DNA from: SLDF01 sp964537925
GTDB lineage: Bacteria; Bacteroidota; Bacteroidia; Chitinophagales; Saprospiraceae
DNA: 64,000 nt
NCBI GenBank assembly: GCA_964537925.1
Contig: CAZICV010000001.1
Location: 682,001 to 746,000, forward strand
Direction of reading: 5' to 3'
In this document: positions 9,085 through 17,809 of the stretch, one piece after another
How the letters are laid out: every line of letters starts with the position of its first letter
Position numbering within the stretch: position 1 is the first letter of the stretch
Translations under genes and position numbers: made by a program
The notes under the pieces: model-generated
Told to the model about the DNA's origin: nothing
Database searches by the model: none
What the model saw: the letters and a program-made list of their open reading frames with translations, nothing else

Positions 9085-10443
9085 TCAATATTCCGTGTAC
9101 GCCAGCTTGAGCCGCACGGGATGATCCGGGTGACCGGGGCCGCAGAGGACGACCCGGTTGGCCCTGCGCGCGGTGCTGAGTATCGATATCACGATCTCCG
9201 GTGTAGCTTTGTCGTTGAGCATCCTGATGACATGCTCCGTCAGGCTGACCCGGTAGGTCGTCAGGTGCTGACCGTCTGCATAGATGGTGCGCGGCGTACC
9301 GCCAAACTGCGCCATCCTGCCTGCCGGGAGCAGCACATTGATCTCCTGCAGCAGCGAGATGGTCCCGTCCTCTCTCACTTCGGAGACCAGCAGTTGCGCC
9401 GGGGCCGGGTACAGGGTATTCGCATTGTCCGGCAGCTGGGCCACCGTCAGTTCCAGTTGGGCCAGCTTGATGCCTTTGGCGGCATAGGGAGCCAGGTCCG
9501 GTACGACCAGCCGCACCCTCGATCCCGCCAGCCCCTGCAGCATGAGCAGGGAGTCTGCCGCAGCCGGATCATCCAGGAAGTCGGCCAGCGGTGAGCCTGC
9601 CGGATCCTGTTCAAACCTGCTGAATCGCCTGATATCCGCTGTCACATACATATCGAGTATTCTTGCCTCGCCCTGGTACTTATAGTGCAGGGCCAGCCGC
9701 GTGCGCCCGCTGAGCAGGTTGATGCCCGCCAGCAGAGACTGATTGTCTATCGTCACTTTAAAACCCCGGAGGAGCTGCTGAAGTTTGGGCAGGGAGTCAA
9801 AAACTGTCGGGTCATTGAGCATTTCCTGCCCGAGTGCATCGGCCAGCCGTATGGTGAAGTAAGACTGGCTGTACAGGGTATCCGGCGTACCGGATGAGCT
9901 GTCGATATGCTGGATCAGTGTCCGCGGAGTGAAGAGGTAGTCGTCCAGTGTACCTACAGGATTCAGCTCGGCGAGCTGGTTGCTGTTGGAGTAGAACGAG
10001 CTGTCGGCCGGTAGCTGTTCCGCCAGGCGGAACACCCGTATATTCGCAGGCTTCAGCGTATCGCCGTATACCGTAGCGGCGTCCACACCGAGGCGCAGCA
10101 CGAGCGAATCCAGCTCTACTGAGTCACGGTCCAGGCCGACCACCGTACGGGCGGGGCGGAAATTGAAGAAGATCTCGGATTGTACATGACCGAAGTAGGG
10201 ATCCTGCATATTGCCCAGGATCAGGATACTGTCCGTAGCCGCCGTGAGGAGATCAAAGGTCCTCACCGAGTCGGACAGCACGTTGCGCCCGGTGAGGCGC
10301 AGCGTATCGTCGAAGCGGACCTGCAGGAAATCATCGCTGAGGAGATCGGAGCCGAAGTCCGAAGACTTGTTGCAGGCCAGGAACAAACTAAACGCGACGA
10401 TCAGCAGAAGACTGCTGCGCCGGATGCCTCGGTTGATTTTCAT
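9085..10443 (-). CDS. DUF4270 family lipoprotein
   Basis: A 452-aa predicted lipoprotein with a lipobox ending at Cys24 (LFLAC), followed by NKSSDFGSDLL, the opening typical of DUF4270. The rest is beta-rich with many D/S/T residues, consistent with a surface or periplasmic protein. The family is confined to Bacteroidota and has no established function. It starts 22 nt after the GlgA-like gene and is followed by glmS 18 nt downstream, so the three are probably one transcript; this order fits a carbohydrate or envelope theme but does not reveal the activity. Confidence 0.82.
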   Translation of the reverse strand: MKINRGIRRSSLLLIVAFSLFLACNKSSDFGSDLLSDDFLQVRFDDTLRLTGRNVLSDSVRTFDLLTAATDSILILGNMQDPYFGHVQSEIFFNFRPARTVVGLDRDSVELDSLVLRLGVDAATVYGDTLKPANIRVFRLAEQLPADSSFYSNSNQLAELNPVGTLDDYLFTPRTLIQHIDSSSGTPDTLYSQSYFTIRLADALGQEMLNDPTVFDSLPKLQQLLRGFKVTIDNQSLLAGINLLSGRTRLALHYKYQGEARILDMYVTADIRRFSRFEQDPAGSPLADFLDDPAAADSLLMLQGLAGSRVRLVVPDLAPYAAKGIKLAQLELTVAQLPDNANTLYPAPAQLLVSEVREDGTISLLQEINVLLPAGRMAQFGGTPRTIYADGQHLTTYRVSLTEHVIRMLNDKATPEIVISILSTARRANRVVLCGPGHPDHPVRLKLAYTEY

Positions 10444-10465
10444 TGTGCAAACGGGGTATTAACGA

Positions 10466-11272
10466 CTAAGCTTCAGTCAAAGATCTGTAAAAGGCGAGAC
10501 ATTCGTCCATATATGTCTCTTCCGCAGCCGGCTGCAGATGCGGTTTTTTATTGTCCTTGAGCGCCTGCAATACCGACTCGTCGGTATCACCGTTGCTGAC
10601 CAGGGCATCCGCAAATGCGACCGCACCTTTGTCCAGTGACAGTCCCGAACCGTTCTGAAAGGCCTGCAGGTCTTTACTCTCCAGGTTGTTGATGGCGGCT
10701 TTGGCCGAAAAACGCTGAGAAAACGTTTCATCGGGCTGAAAATTGTAAAGCGAGTAGACAACCTTCGTGTTTTTGAAGATCGGCTCGTTCTTGTAGGCAG
10801 TCTTCATGTAGAACGGCACCAGGCTGGTCATCCAGCCGTGACAGTGCACGATATCCGGCGCCCAGCCGAATTTCTTGACCGTCTCGATAGCACCCTTGCA
10901 GAAGAAGATCATGCGGTCCGCATTGTCCTCGAAAGGCTGCCCCGACTCGTCTTCGAAGACGGATTTGCGCTTGAAGAACTCCTCGTTGTCCAGGAAATAG
11001 ACCTGCATACGTGCACCCGGCAGAGAAGCCACTTTGATGATCAGCGGGTAGTCGTCATCGTCCACGATGATATTCATACCCGAGAGGCGTACCACTTCGT
11101 GCAGCCTGTGGCGGCGCTCATTGATCGTGCCGTAGCGCGGCATGAGCACCCGTATTTCCATTCCGTTTTCCTGAATATGAAGGGGAAGTTTTCGTGCGAT
11201 GTCTGCTATTTCGGAGAGCTCGGTGAAGGGTTCCATTTCCTGTGTGACGATCAGGACTCTCTTCTTACTCAT
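10466..11272 (-). CDS. GlgA-like protein (glycogen/starch synthase N-terminal domain only)
   Basis: A 268-aa protein matching the GT5 catalytic N-terminal half: KKRVLIVTQEMEPFTELSEIADIARKLP resembles the ADP-glucose-binding start of glycogen synthases, and DIVHCHGWMTSLVPFYMKT matches the conserved HxHDW-like region. The second Rossmann domain that holds the rest of the donor site is absent, so full glycogen synthase activity is doubtful. Short versions of this kind occur widely in Bacteroidota. The start is the ATG at 11272; a GTG two codons upstream is less likely. Confidence 0.8.
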   Translation of the reverse strand: MSKKRVLIVTQEMEPFTELSEIADIARKLPLHIQENGMEIRVLMPRYGTINERRHRLHEVVRLSGMNIIVDDDDYPLIIKVASLPGARMQVYFLDNEEFFKRKSVFEDESGQPFEDNADRMIFFCKGAIETVKKFGWAPDIVHCHGWMTSLVPFYMKTAYKNEPIFKNTKVVYSLYNFQPDETFSQRFSAKAAINNLESKDLQAFQNGSGLSLDKGAVAFADALVSNGDTDESVLQALKDNKKPHLQPAAEETYMDECLAFYRSLTEA

Positions 11273-11368
11273 ATGCACTCCACTTTTGAGTTATAAAAAA
11301 ACAGGCTTCAAAACAGAGTGCAAAGATAAGCTTTTTTACTGACATTTTTGATTGCGAGCGCTTTATCT

Positions 11369-12631
11369 TTAGCCTCCCCCGGAGACGGCGCGCATCAGGA
11401 AGGCCGCCACGATGCCGCCGTATGTCCCCAGCGCATAGCCCAGCACCGCCAGCAGTACACCTACGGAAGCCAGTGCGGGCGAGAAGGCCGAGGCTACGAT
11501 CGGCGCGGACGCCGCTCCCCCGATATTGGCCTGGCTGCCCACCGCCACGAAGAAGAAAGGCGCGCGTATCCACCGCGCCACCGCCAGCATGAGCGCCCCG
11601 TGAATCAGCATCCAGACTGCCCCCACCACGAGCAGGCCCATATTATCGGCGATCTCGCGGAGATTCATTTTCATACCGATGCTCGCCACCAGGAGATAGA
11701 TGAATACACCGCCCCATTTGGACGCGCCCACCCCCTCCAGGGCCCGCGCCTTGGTGAAGGACAGCACCACACCCACGGTCGTCGTGACTACGATCAGCCA
11801 GAAGAATCCCGAGAGCAGGGACTCCAGCCGCAGCCGGATCAGTGTCGCCTCGTAGTGCTCCGCCAGCCAGGGCACCACGATATCTGCTGCCAGGTGCCCG
11901 ATCGCCACCCCACCGAATGCGACCGCCATCAGCAGGATCAGGTCGGTCATACCGGGATTGCGCTCCACGGAGGCCCGGTAGCGCTCCATCTTGTCCCGCA
12001 GCTCGTCGATGGCGCTGCTGTCCGCCCGCAGCCAGCGGTCGATCCGGCCGGTGATACCGGCGCCGTAGAGCAGCAGGCCCATCCAGATATTGGCGATGAG
12101 CACATCCACTACGATCATACTGGCAAAGAGGCCGTCCGGCACCTGGAATATCTCCTTCATCGCCGTCTGGTTGGCCCCGCCGCCGATCCAGCTACCCGCC
12201 ACGGTAGACAGTCCGCGCCAGAGCTCATCCGGGTCGGTGGTGATCAGCCCCGGGGCCAGCTTCTGTACCAGCAGCAGCGCAGCCGGGCCGCCCAGGATCA
12301 CCCCCACCGATCCGGCCAGGAAGACGATCAGGGCCTTGGGGCCCAGGCCCACCAGCGCCTTGAAGTCGATGCCCAGGCAGAGCAGCACGAGGCTGGCCGG
12401 GAGCAGGTAGTTGCTCGTGACCACGTAGATGCGCGACACTTCGCTGGAGATCAGGCCCAGCGGGTACTGCAGCAGCGCCGGTATGAAATAGCAGAGCAGC
12501 AGGGGCGGCACGAAGCGGTAGAATCTCCGGAAGAACGGTCGCTCACTCTGTGCGGTACGGAAGATCAGGGCCAGCACCACCATCAGTATCCCGAACACGA
12601 CGGCATCATTCTTGACCAGCGGTAGTTCCAT
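11369..12631 (-). CDS. DUF819 family membrane protein
   Basis: A 420-aa integral membrane protein with about eleven predicted helices. It matches the DUF819 (YjcL-like) family, as shown by the N-terminus AVVFGILMVVLALIF, GSWIGGGANQTAMKEIF near the middle and VGSQANIGGAASAPIVAS near the end. The Gly/Asn-rich re-entrant-like segments suggest a transporter, but no substrate is known. It is monocistronic as far as can be seen, with a gap of about 90 nt to the GlgA-like gene. Confidence 0.85.
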   Translation of the reverse strand: MELPLVKNDAVVFGILMVVLALIFRTAQSERPFFRRFYRFVPPLLLCYFIPALLQYPLGLISSEVSRIYVVTSNYLLPASLVLLCLGIDFKALVGLGPKALIVFLAGSVGVILGGPAALLLVQKLAPGLITTDPDELWRGLSTVAGSWIGGGANQTAMKEIFQVPDGLFASMIVVDVLIANIWMGLLLYGAGITGRIDRWLRADSSAIDELRDKMERYRASVERNPGMTDLILLMAVAFGGVAIGHLAADIVVPWLAEHYEATLIRLRLESLLSGFFWLIVVTTTVGVVLSFTKARALEGVGASKWGGVFIYLLVASIGMKMNLREIADNMGLLVVGAVWMLIHGALMLAVARWIRAPFFFVAVGSQANIGGAASAPIVASAFSPALASVGVLLAVLGYALGTYGGIVAAFLMRAVSGGG

Positions 12632-12641
12632 CCCCGGAGCG

Positions 12642-12649
12642 TATCTTTG
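12642..12649 (+). promoter_or_regulatory. -7 promoter element upstream of guaD
   Basis: TATCTTTG, a perfect match to TAnnTTTG, lies 55 nt before the guaD ATG. No clear TTTG -33 element at the right distance is visible, so this is tentative. Confidence 0.35.
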
Positions 12650-12704
12650 TGTGTAAGGTCGCTAAGATAGTTTCATTATCCAGCATCACAAACCACCTGC
12701 ATCT

Positions 12705-13184
12705 ATGACGGGAGATACGGCAGCTTACTTTATGCGCGAGGCCATCCGTATGGCTGTCGAGGGCGTGCGCACGGGACAGGGCGGCCCCTTCGGGGCGGTC
12801 GTGGTGCGCGACGGGGAGATCATCGGCCGCGGGTGCAACCAGGTGCTGGCCACAGGCGACCCTACGGCGCATGCCGAGGTCGTGGCCATACGGGACGCCT
12901 GCAGGCAGACCGGTCACTTCCAGCTCGACGGCTGCGTGATCTATACTTCCTGTGAGCCCTGCCCTATGTGCCTGGGCGCCATCTACTGGTCCAGGGCCGA
13001 GCGCTATCACTATGGCTGCACGCGCGAGGATGCGGCGCAGATCGGGTTTGACGATGATTTCATCTACCGGGAGATCGACCTGCGGCCCGGCGAGCGGAGC
13101 ATACCCGGACTGCCGCTGCTCAGGGAAGAGGCCCTGCAGGGCTTCCAGGCCTGGATATCCAAAACGGACAGGATCAGCTACTGA
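12705..13184 (+). CDS. guaD: Guanine deaminase (cytidine-deaminase fold)
   Basis: A 159-aa zinc deaminase that converts guanine to xanthine. HAE at 56-58 provides a zinc ligand and the proton-shuttling Glu58; CEPCPMC at 83-89 supplies Cys86 and Cys89. Beyond the zinc site, the sequences LGAIYWSRAERYHYGC, IGFDDDFIYREID and the C-terminal FQAWISK closely follow Bacillus-type GuaD, which separates it from tRNA adenosine deaminase TadA. It converges on the FAD monooxygenase gene, which might also act on purines, though that link is speculative. Confidence 0.88.
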   Translation: MTGDTAAYFMREAIRMAVEGVRTGQGGPFGAVVVRDGEIIGRGCNQVLATGDPTAHAEVVAIRDACRQTGHFQLDGCVIYTSCEPCPMCLGAIYWSRAERYHYGCTREDAAQIGFDDDFIYREIDLRPGERSIPGLPLLREEALQGFQAWISKTDRISY

Positions 13185-13240
13185 TCGGAGGTGTAGCACC
13201 GATTCACTTCACCCCATCAGATCAGCAGGGATTCTCCCGC

Positions 13241-14371
13241 TCAGACATAGCCGATATCGAATATATCCGCCATCTGGCGCTCACCGGCTGAGGCCGGTGT
13301 GGCTTTCATGAGGGTATTGCGCAGCCGTATGCCGAGCCCGTTTCGGATATGTGCCAGCTTGCCCACGGTCCAGCTCCGGCGCACGATGCGGTGGGCCCGG
13401 CCGACCCGCAGCCGCTCGTACCCGGCGAATACTTCTTCTATACTGCGGTCTCCGTCCAGCAGCCGGCCGATGGTATAGGCGTCTTCGACGGCCTGGCAGG
13501 CGCCCTGGCCGAGATTGGGGGTCGTGGCATGGGCGGCGTCGCCGATCAGGCATACCCGGCCGTCCTGCCAGCGGCTGGTGGGCCGGAGGTCCAGCAGTTC
13601 GCTCATGAAGACCTGGTCGGGGTCGGTGGCGGCCAGGATGGCCTGTATATCCGGGTGAAATGCCCGGAACTGTGCTGCGGGTCCTGCCTCGCCGTCTTTC
13701 AGCAGCCCTTCGCTGACCACGGCGTACCAGTAGACCTGCCGATCGTTGATCCGCACGAAGCCGAATCGCCTGCCCCTGCCCCATGCTTCGTACGCGGTAT
13801 GGTTGTACTGCTCCGGCAGCCGGGTATCGCACAGGCCTCTCCAGCAGCGCTGCCTGGCGTCCCGCAGTGTATGGGCTCCGAAGAGTTGCTGCCGCACCAC
13901 GGATCGGATGCCGTCCGCGCCGATGAGTATACCGGTCGCTGTCTCACTCCCATCCTCGAATCCCAGTCGGAATCCCGCTCCCTCGCGGCCGACTGTGGCC
14001 AGTCGCTTCGCCAGCCGGATATGCTCCCAGCCGATGGCGTCGGCGAGTATGCCCTGCAGATCGGCCCGGTGGATGGCTACATTGTGTACACCGTACTGCT
14101 GCTCATAGCGACTGAGGTCGATCAGGGAGAGGCCGCGCAGCCGCTCGTCGGTGATCTTCATGGCGGATACGCGGTGCCCGGCCCGGGCGATCTGCGCGCT
14201 GATACCCATCTGCCGGTATACCTGCATGGCATTGCTGGCCATCACGATGCCTGCGCCTACGGGGCGTATGGCTGCAGCGCTTTCATATACGACGGGGCTG
14301 AGCCCCCGCTGCTGCAGGGTGAGGGCCATGGTGAGCCCGCCGATACCGGCGCCGATGATGGTGGGGGTCAT
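13241..14371 (-). CDS. FAD-dependent aromatic-type monooxygenase
   Basis: A 376-aa class A flavoprotein monooxygenase. The N-terminal Rossmann motif is IIGAGIGGLTMALTLQQRG, the DG motif is ILIGADGIRSVVR, and the GD motif is VCLIGDAAHATTPNLGQGAC. The start at 14371 places the FAD motif at residue 4; the frame is open upstream to 14497 but those residues are not family-like. The overall pattern resembles salicylate-hydroxylase and HpxO-type urate hydroxylase relatives; the substrate cannot be decided here. It is the last GC-rich host-like gene before the AT-rich island. Confidence 0.85.
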   Translation of the reverse strand: MTPTIIGAGIGGLTMALTLQQRGLSPVVYESAAAIRPVGAGIVMASNAMQVYRQMGISAQIARAGHRVSAMKITDERLRGLSLIDLSRYEQQYGVHNVAIHRADLQGILADAIGWEHIRLAKRLATVGREGAGFRLGFEDGSETATGILIGADGIRSVVRQQLFGAHTLRDARQRCWRGLCDTRLPEQYNHTAYEAWGRGRRFGFVRINDRQVYWYAVVSEGLLKDGEAGPAAQFRAFHPDIQAILAATDPDQVFMSELLDLRPTSRWQDGRVCLIGDAAHATTPNLGQGACQAVEDAYTIGRLLDGDRSIEEVFAGYERLRVGRAHRIVRRSWTVGKLAHIRNGLGIRLRNTLMKATPASAGERQMADIFDIGYV

Positions 14372-14818
14372 AGGGTATGCTGTATATCTTAAGTTCGCTC
14401 TGCTCTGCAAACTACTGATATAAGAATTCACCTGTTGTACTTGTTGTAGACTTCGGTCAAATTGATCGCTTCTTCCACAGTATTTGTGCAGTCGCACCCG
14501 CTCTACGATTCTAATTTACTGATTCCACTAACGTGGCCTTGGGAGGGAATAAGTGCTCGCAGCGCATGACCGCAAATAAACCTTATAAAACAAGCAAATT
14601 TTACGATTTCACCTGAGGCGTTTTGCAACCAGGCTAAATACACTATCTTGAGATTGAAAAACAAGTTATCTACCAGTACTTCCAATTGCTTATAGGCGGT
14701 TGCAAACGACAAAGTTGCGCGTATGCGCGAGTTAGCAGCAATTCTGCGTTGCGTGCTAAACCGACCTAATTTCACTAAACTTAACGACAGTAAAAACAAA
14801 AAAAGAACAAACCACGAT
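14372..14818. other. Intergenic boundary between host-like DNA and the AT-rich island
   Basis: About 450 nt without a supportable gene. Base composition falls sharply from roughly 14,380 onward. It should hold the promoter of the Zorya-like operon. A short hairpin-forming GCGCGTATGCGC lies at about 14,718-14,729. No tRNA, integrase or flanking direct repeat was seen. Confidence 0.5.
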
Positions 14819-16060
14819 ATGGAAAAACTTAACAGCATTGAATTTTCAGTAATCATCTCGTCAGCAATTCTTCTGAGTCCCTCTATTCTAAAGAGGCGTC
14901 ATAGTATTTCTGGGCTCAAAGGGCTTGTGACAACTTTCGGAATATTCGGAACATTCATCGGCATTTTTTTTGGACTACTTGCATTTGATGTAACAAACAT
15001 TCAGGGGAGTGTTCCAAAACTCCTTAGTGGTTTGCAGACAGCTTTTCTAACTTCTATTGCAGGTATGTTCGCAGGTATTCTTCTGACCATTGCACCTAAA
15101 GTTTATGGTATCACAATTCAAGAGGAGGATAAATCGCAGGACGAACTTGTTAGACAAATGGCAAGACATCTTGCAAACATGGACAGAAGTTTAACAGGCG
15201 ACGGAGAATCTACCTTGCTGACCCAAATTCAAAAACTTCGGACAACTTTCAGTGACAAGCAAGACGAGTTAAACAAATCATTCCGTGAATTTGCAGACAA
15301 AGTTGTTGCGGACAGCACACAATCTTTGATTGACGCTCTGACAGAAGTTATGAAAGACTTCAATACAAAAATCAATGAGCAGTTTGGTGACAACTTCAAA
15401 CAACTCAATGATGCAGTTAGTAAAATGCTTGTTTGGCAACAAGAGTATTCTGAGAGAGTTGAAGCAATGACTAAGCAGTTTGAGCGGACATTGGAGGGAG
15501 TTCAAAAATGTGAAACGGCTCTGACAAACATATCTTCGCAATCTCAAAAATTCAGCGACACAGCAAAACAACTTAACACAATTCTAACCGCCTTAGAGCA
15601 AGAAAAAGTGAATCTGCATAATGGCGTAAACGCATTTGCTGATATGGCGACCAAGGCAAAAGAAACTTTTCCCATCATTCACGAACAACTAAATAAAGTT
15701 TCCAAAGACCTGACGACAACTGTTTCGCTTGTAGTAACCGAAAACACTAAGCAAGTAAACGCAATGAAAGACACTTTGAACAATCAAGCAAAACATTTGC
15801 AAGAATCAAATCAGCAGCTTTCAAATCAAGTTCAGAAAATCACAGCCGACTTCAACGGACGAACAGAAAAAATGCTCACTCAAATGAGTGAGAAACTAAC
15901 AACACAAGTAACCGAACTTGACAAACAGTTAGGAGAAGAACTAAATAAATCAATTTCAACGCTTGGCAGACACCTCACTTCTCTCTCCAAGACCTTTGTT
16001 GATGATTACAGCAATCTCACAACACGACTTCGTGAAATTCTTAAAGCGGCAAGTAACTAA
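14819..16060 (+). CDS. zorA: ZorA-like MotA/TolQ/ExbB-type proton-channel protein with coiled-coil tail
   Basis: 413 aa. Three N-terminal hydrophobic segments (about 8-22, 36-55 and 70-95) include GIFGTFIGIFFGLLAF and LLSGLQTAFLTSIAGMFAGI, the pattern of MotA/ExbB-like stators as found in ZorA. From about residue 105 to the end the protein is polar, Gln/Lys/Thr/Glu-rich and heptad-like, which predicts a long cytoplasmic coiled-coil tail, a hallmark of ZorA and not of flagellar MotA. In Zorya systems ZorA5B2 complexes sense phage entry and signal through the tail. I chose the ATG at 14819 because it leads directly into TM1; the frame opens 32 codons earlier. It is followed 8 nt later by the ZorB-like gene. 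Low GC compared with neighbours. Confidence 0.85.
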   Translation: MEKLNSIEFSVIISSAILLSPSILKRRHSISGLKGLVTTFGIFGTFIGIFFGLLAFDVTNIQGSVPKLLSGLQTAFLTSIAGMFAGILLTIAPKVYGITIQEEDKSQDELVRQMARHLANMDRSLTGDGESTLLTQIQKLRTTFSDKQDELNKSFREFADKVVADSTQSLIDALTEVMKDFNTKINEQFGDNFKQLNDAVSKMLVWQQEYSERVEAMTKQFERTLEGVQKCETALTNISSQSQKFSDTAKQLNTILTALEQEKVNLHNGVNAFADMATKAKETFPIIHEQLNKVSKDLTTTVSLVVTENTKQVNAMKDTLNNQAKHLQESNQQLSNQVQKITADFNGRTEKMLTQMSEKLTTQVTELDKQLGEELNKSISTLGRHLTSLSKTFVDDYSNLTTRLREILKAASN

Positions 16061-16068
16061 TTCCCGAT

Positions 16069-16773
16069 ATGGCAAAACTCTTCAAAGAATCGGGTGAGGC
16101 TGAAAGTCATTGGATTTCAATTTCCGACATGATGTCGGGATTGATGATGATATTCTTGTTTATAGCAGTAAGCTACATGATTAACATAGTCCGAGAGAAA
16201 GATAAAATCAAAGAGATTGCAGTTACCTACAACCGCCTCCAAAATGATCTATACACCGACCTTGAATCCGAATTCAAAGACGATTTGAAAAAATGGAATG
16301 CAAAAATTGACCGACAAACCTTATCGGTTCGCTTTGAATCTCCAGAGGTATTGTTTCAATCCGGCAGTTGGGATATTAGCTATACCTTCAAAGTAATTCT
16401 TAACGACTTCTTTCCTCGTTATATCAAAATTTTAGGAAAAAATAAATATCGTTATGATATTGAAGAAATTCGAATAGAGGGACATACTTCATCCGAATGG
16501 AGTTCTACTGTTCCTGAAGATGTCGCCTATTTCAATAACATGGCTTTGTCTCAAAATAGAACACGAAGCGTTCTTGAATATGTTTTGTTGCAGCCTTCGG
16601 TTGCAAGCGAAAAGCAGTGGCTAAAAAAGAATTTAACAGCCAATGGACTTTCTTCAAGCAAACTTGTGGTAAATGGTAACGGTGAAGAAAAGGAAAAATC
16701 AAGACGAGTAGAGTTCCGTGTCAAAACTAACTCTGAAAAAAGAATCATTAAAATTGTGGAAGAATCAAAATGA
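16069..16773 (+). CDS. zorB: ZorB-like MotB/OmpA-type stator subunit
   Basis: 234 aa. The N-terminus has HWISISDMMSGLMMIFLFIA (residues 14-33): one membrane helix led by Asp20, the proton-carrying residue position of MotB/ZorB, in the ZorB-typical D-M-M-S-G-L-M-M-I-F context. The C-terminal half resembles an OmpA/MotB peptidoglycan-binding domain, with IRIEGHTSS near residue 140, a long SQNRTRSVLEYVL helix and a terminal SRRVEFRV strand. It pairs with the ZorA-like protein to form the predicted inner-membrane stator. Its stop overlaps the ATG of the nuclease gene by 4 nt, so the genes are translationally coupled. Confidence 0.88.
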   Translation: MAKLFKESGEAESHWISISDMMSGLMMIFLFIAVSYMINIVREKDKIKEIAVTYNRLQNDLYTDLESEFKDDLKKWNAKIDRQTLSVRFESPEVLFQSGSWDISYTFKVILNDFFPRYIKILGKNKYRYDIEEIRIEGHTSSEWSSTVPEDVAYFNNMALSQNRTRSVLEYVLLQPSVASEKQWLKKNLTANGLSSSKLVVNGNGEEKEKSRRVEFRVKTNSEKRIIKIVEESK

Positions 16774-17630
16774 AACTGATTGACTTTACGTATACAACAG
16801 AATTAATAGAACTAAAAAAAAGAATTGGCGCAAAAGACCATGACTGGTCTGTTGACAGTCATTGGCAACACCTTGACACTTTTGAACTTCTCTCCAAACT
16901 TGACAAAATCGGGGAGGTTGATATTCCCTTTGAGGGAATCACAATCAACAAAATTGACGGGACTCTGGAACTTCATGGACGAAAGATTCTCGTTTACATC
17001 AGAGACCAATACGGCGACAAAGAATACAAATTTCATGTGGCGCACTGCACCACTCTTAGTGATGCAGTTAGAAATAAGCGGTATTCTCGTTATGTGGCTT
17101 CGGTTAAATCAGAAGGAGTTTTTCTTGTCAACAAGATATTTGATAACTATGTAAAGAAGGATTTGGAAATCAAACTAAATGTTTGCCGCAACTGTCTGAC
17201 ATCGCTCAACTATAACGGCTATGCAGGTTCATACCAGACAACTAAGAATAATATTTACGGAGCTTTTACTCTTGACGAGTTCTTCGCCAAATACAAAGAC
17301 ACAAAAGTCATTCAGCCGAAATATACGGACTTGACTGCTCCCTTAAACAACTATACAGACGATTTCCGAAAAATTGCCGACCAAGTCAAAGCACATTATA
17401 GTTACAAGTGCGTTGACTGCAAAAGAGATTTAAGCAAGCAAGAACACCGTAAGTTCTTGCACTTGCACCACATTAACAGCAGAAAAGATGACAACCGACC
17501 TGAAAACTTAGAACCTGTTTGCATTGATTGTCATTCCGACAAACCCGGACACAGTTTGAAATCGCATCCTGACTATTGGGAGTATAAAAGCATTTTTGAA
17601 CCTGACTTATTTGGAAACTTTAAGCCATGA
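16770..17630 (+). CDS. zorE: HNH endonuclease, ZorE-like effector
   Basis: 286 aa. The C-terminal part is an HNH nuclease: CVDC at 214-217, LHLHHINSR with His233-His234, Asn246 in RPENLEPVC, and CIDCH at 251-255, giving two CxxC zinc-binding pairs around the catalytic His-Asn-His. An additional CRNC at 139-142 suggests a second metal site in the N-terminal domain, which contains FHVAHCTTL and a beta-rich fold. Type II Zorya is defined by zorA, zorB and zorE, where ZorE is an HNH protein; the position, direction and overlap here fit exactly. Its cleavage specificity is not evident. Confidence 0.85.
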   Translation: MKLIDFTYTTELIELKKRIGAKDHDWSVDSHWQHLDTFELLSKLDKIGEVDIPFEGITINKIDGTLELHGRKILVYIRDQYGDKEYKFHVAHCTTLSDAVRNKRYSRYVASVKSEGVFLVNKIFDNYVKKDLEIKLNVCRNCLTSLNYNGYAGSYQTTKNNIYGAFTLDEFFAKYKDTKVIQPKYTDLTAPLNNYTDDFRKIADQVKAHYSYKCVDCKRDLSKQEHRKFLHLHHINSRKDDNRPENLEPVCIDCHSDKPGHSLKSHPDYWEYKSIFEPDLFGNFKP

Positions 17631-17809
17631 TAACTATGAACATAGAAAACAATGATGAGAGTAGTAATAACAGCAACAACCCTGAATTCAACTACAACAA
17701 TAACTACTACGGCGCTGAAAAAGAGTTGTACGAGCAGATGATCAATCAGCTCAAGGAGGAAATCATCTGCCTCCGCCAGCAGCTCGCCCAGGCCCTCAGC
17801 AAGAGCTGA
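17627..17809 (+). CDS. 60-aa Asn-rich/coiled-coil ORF at the end of the Zorya-like operon
   Basis: Starts with ATGA overlapping the stop of the HNH gene (a second ATG lies 9 nt on). The N-terminal 25 residues are nearly all N, S, E, D and Y; residues 28-57 (YGAEKELYEQMINQLKEE onward) predict a single amphipathic helix. I do not recognise a family. The helix resembles the C-terminal tails of some Bacteroidota XRE regulators. The 5' half is AT-rich like the nuclease gene, whereas the 3' 90 nt are GC-rich like the host. It could be a real fourth component or a fused remnant at an insertion boundary. Confidence 0.5.
   Translation: MITMNIENNDESSNNSNNPEFNYNNNYYGAEKELYEQMINQLKEEIICLRQQLAQALSKS

Noticed and set aside
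11348..12625. 425-aa plus-strand ORF opposite the DUF819 gene
   Set aside because: Very rich in His, Gln, Arg and Gly with no hydrophobic core; it mirrors the membrane protein on the other strand.
13349..14392. 347-aa plus-strand ORF opposite the FAD monooxygenase
   Set aside because: Antisense shadow; the minus-strand frame has the FAD motifs.
14503..14856. 117-aa minus-strand ORF at the island border
   Set aside because: Overlaps the start of the ZorA-like gene, has no recognisable domain, and its N-terminal hydrophobic stretch is the complement of an A-rich leader.
14819..16773. Reading the MotA/MotB-like pair as a flagellar stator or an ExbB-ExbD energiser
   Set aside because: The long coiled-coil tail, the DMMSGLMMIF helix, and the coupled HNH gene do not fit motility or TonB systems.
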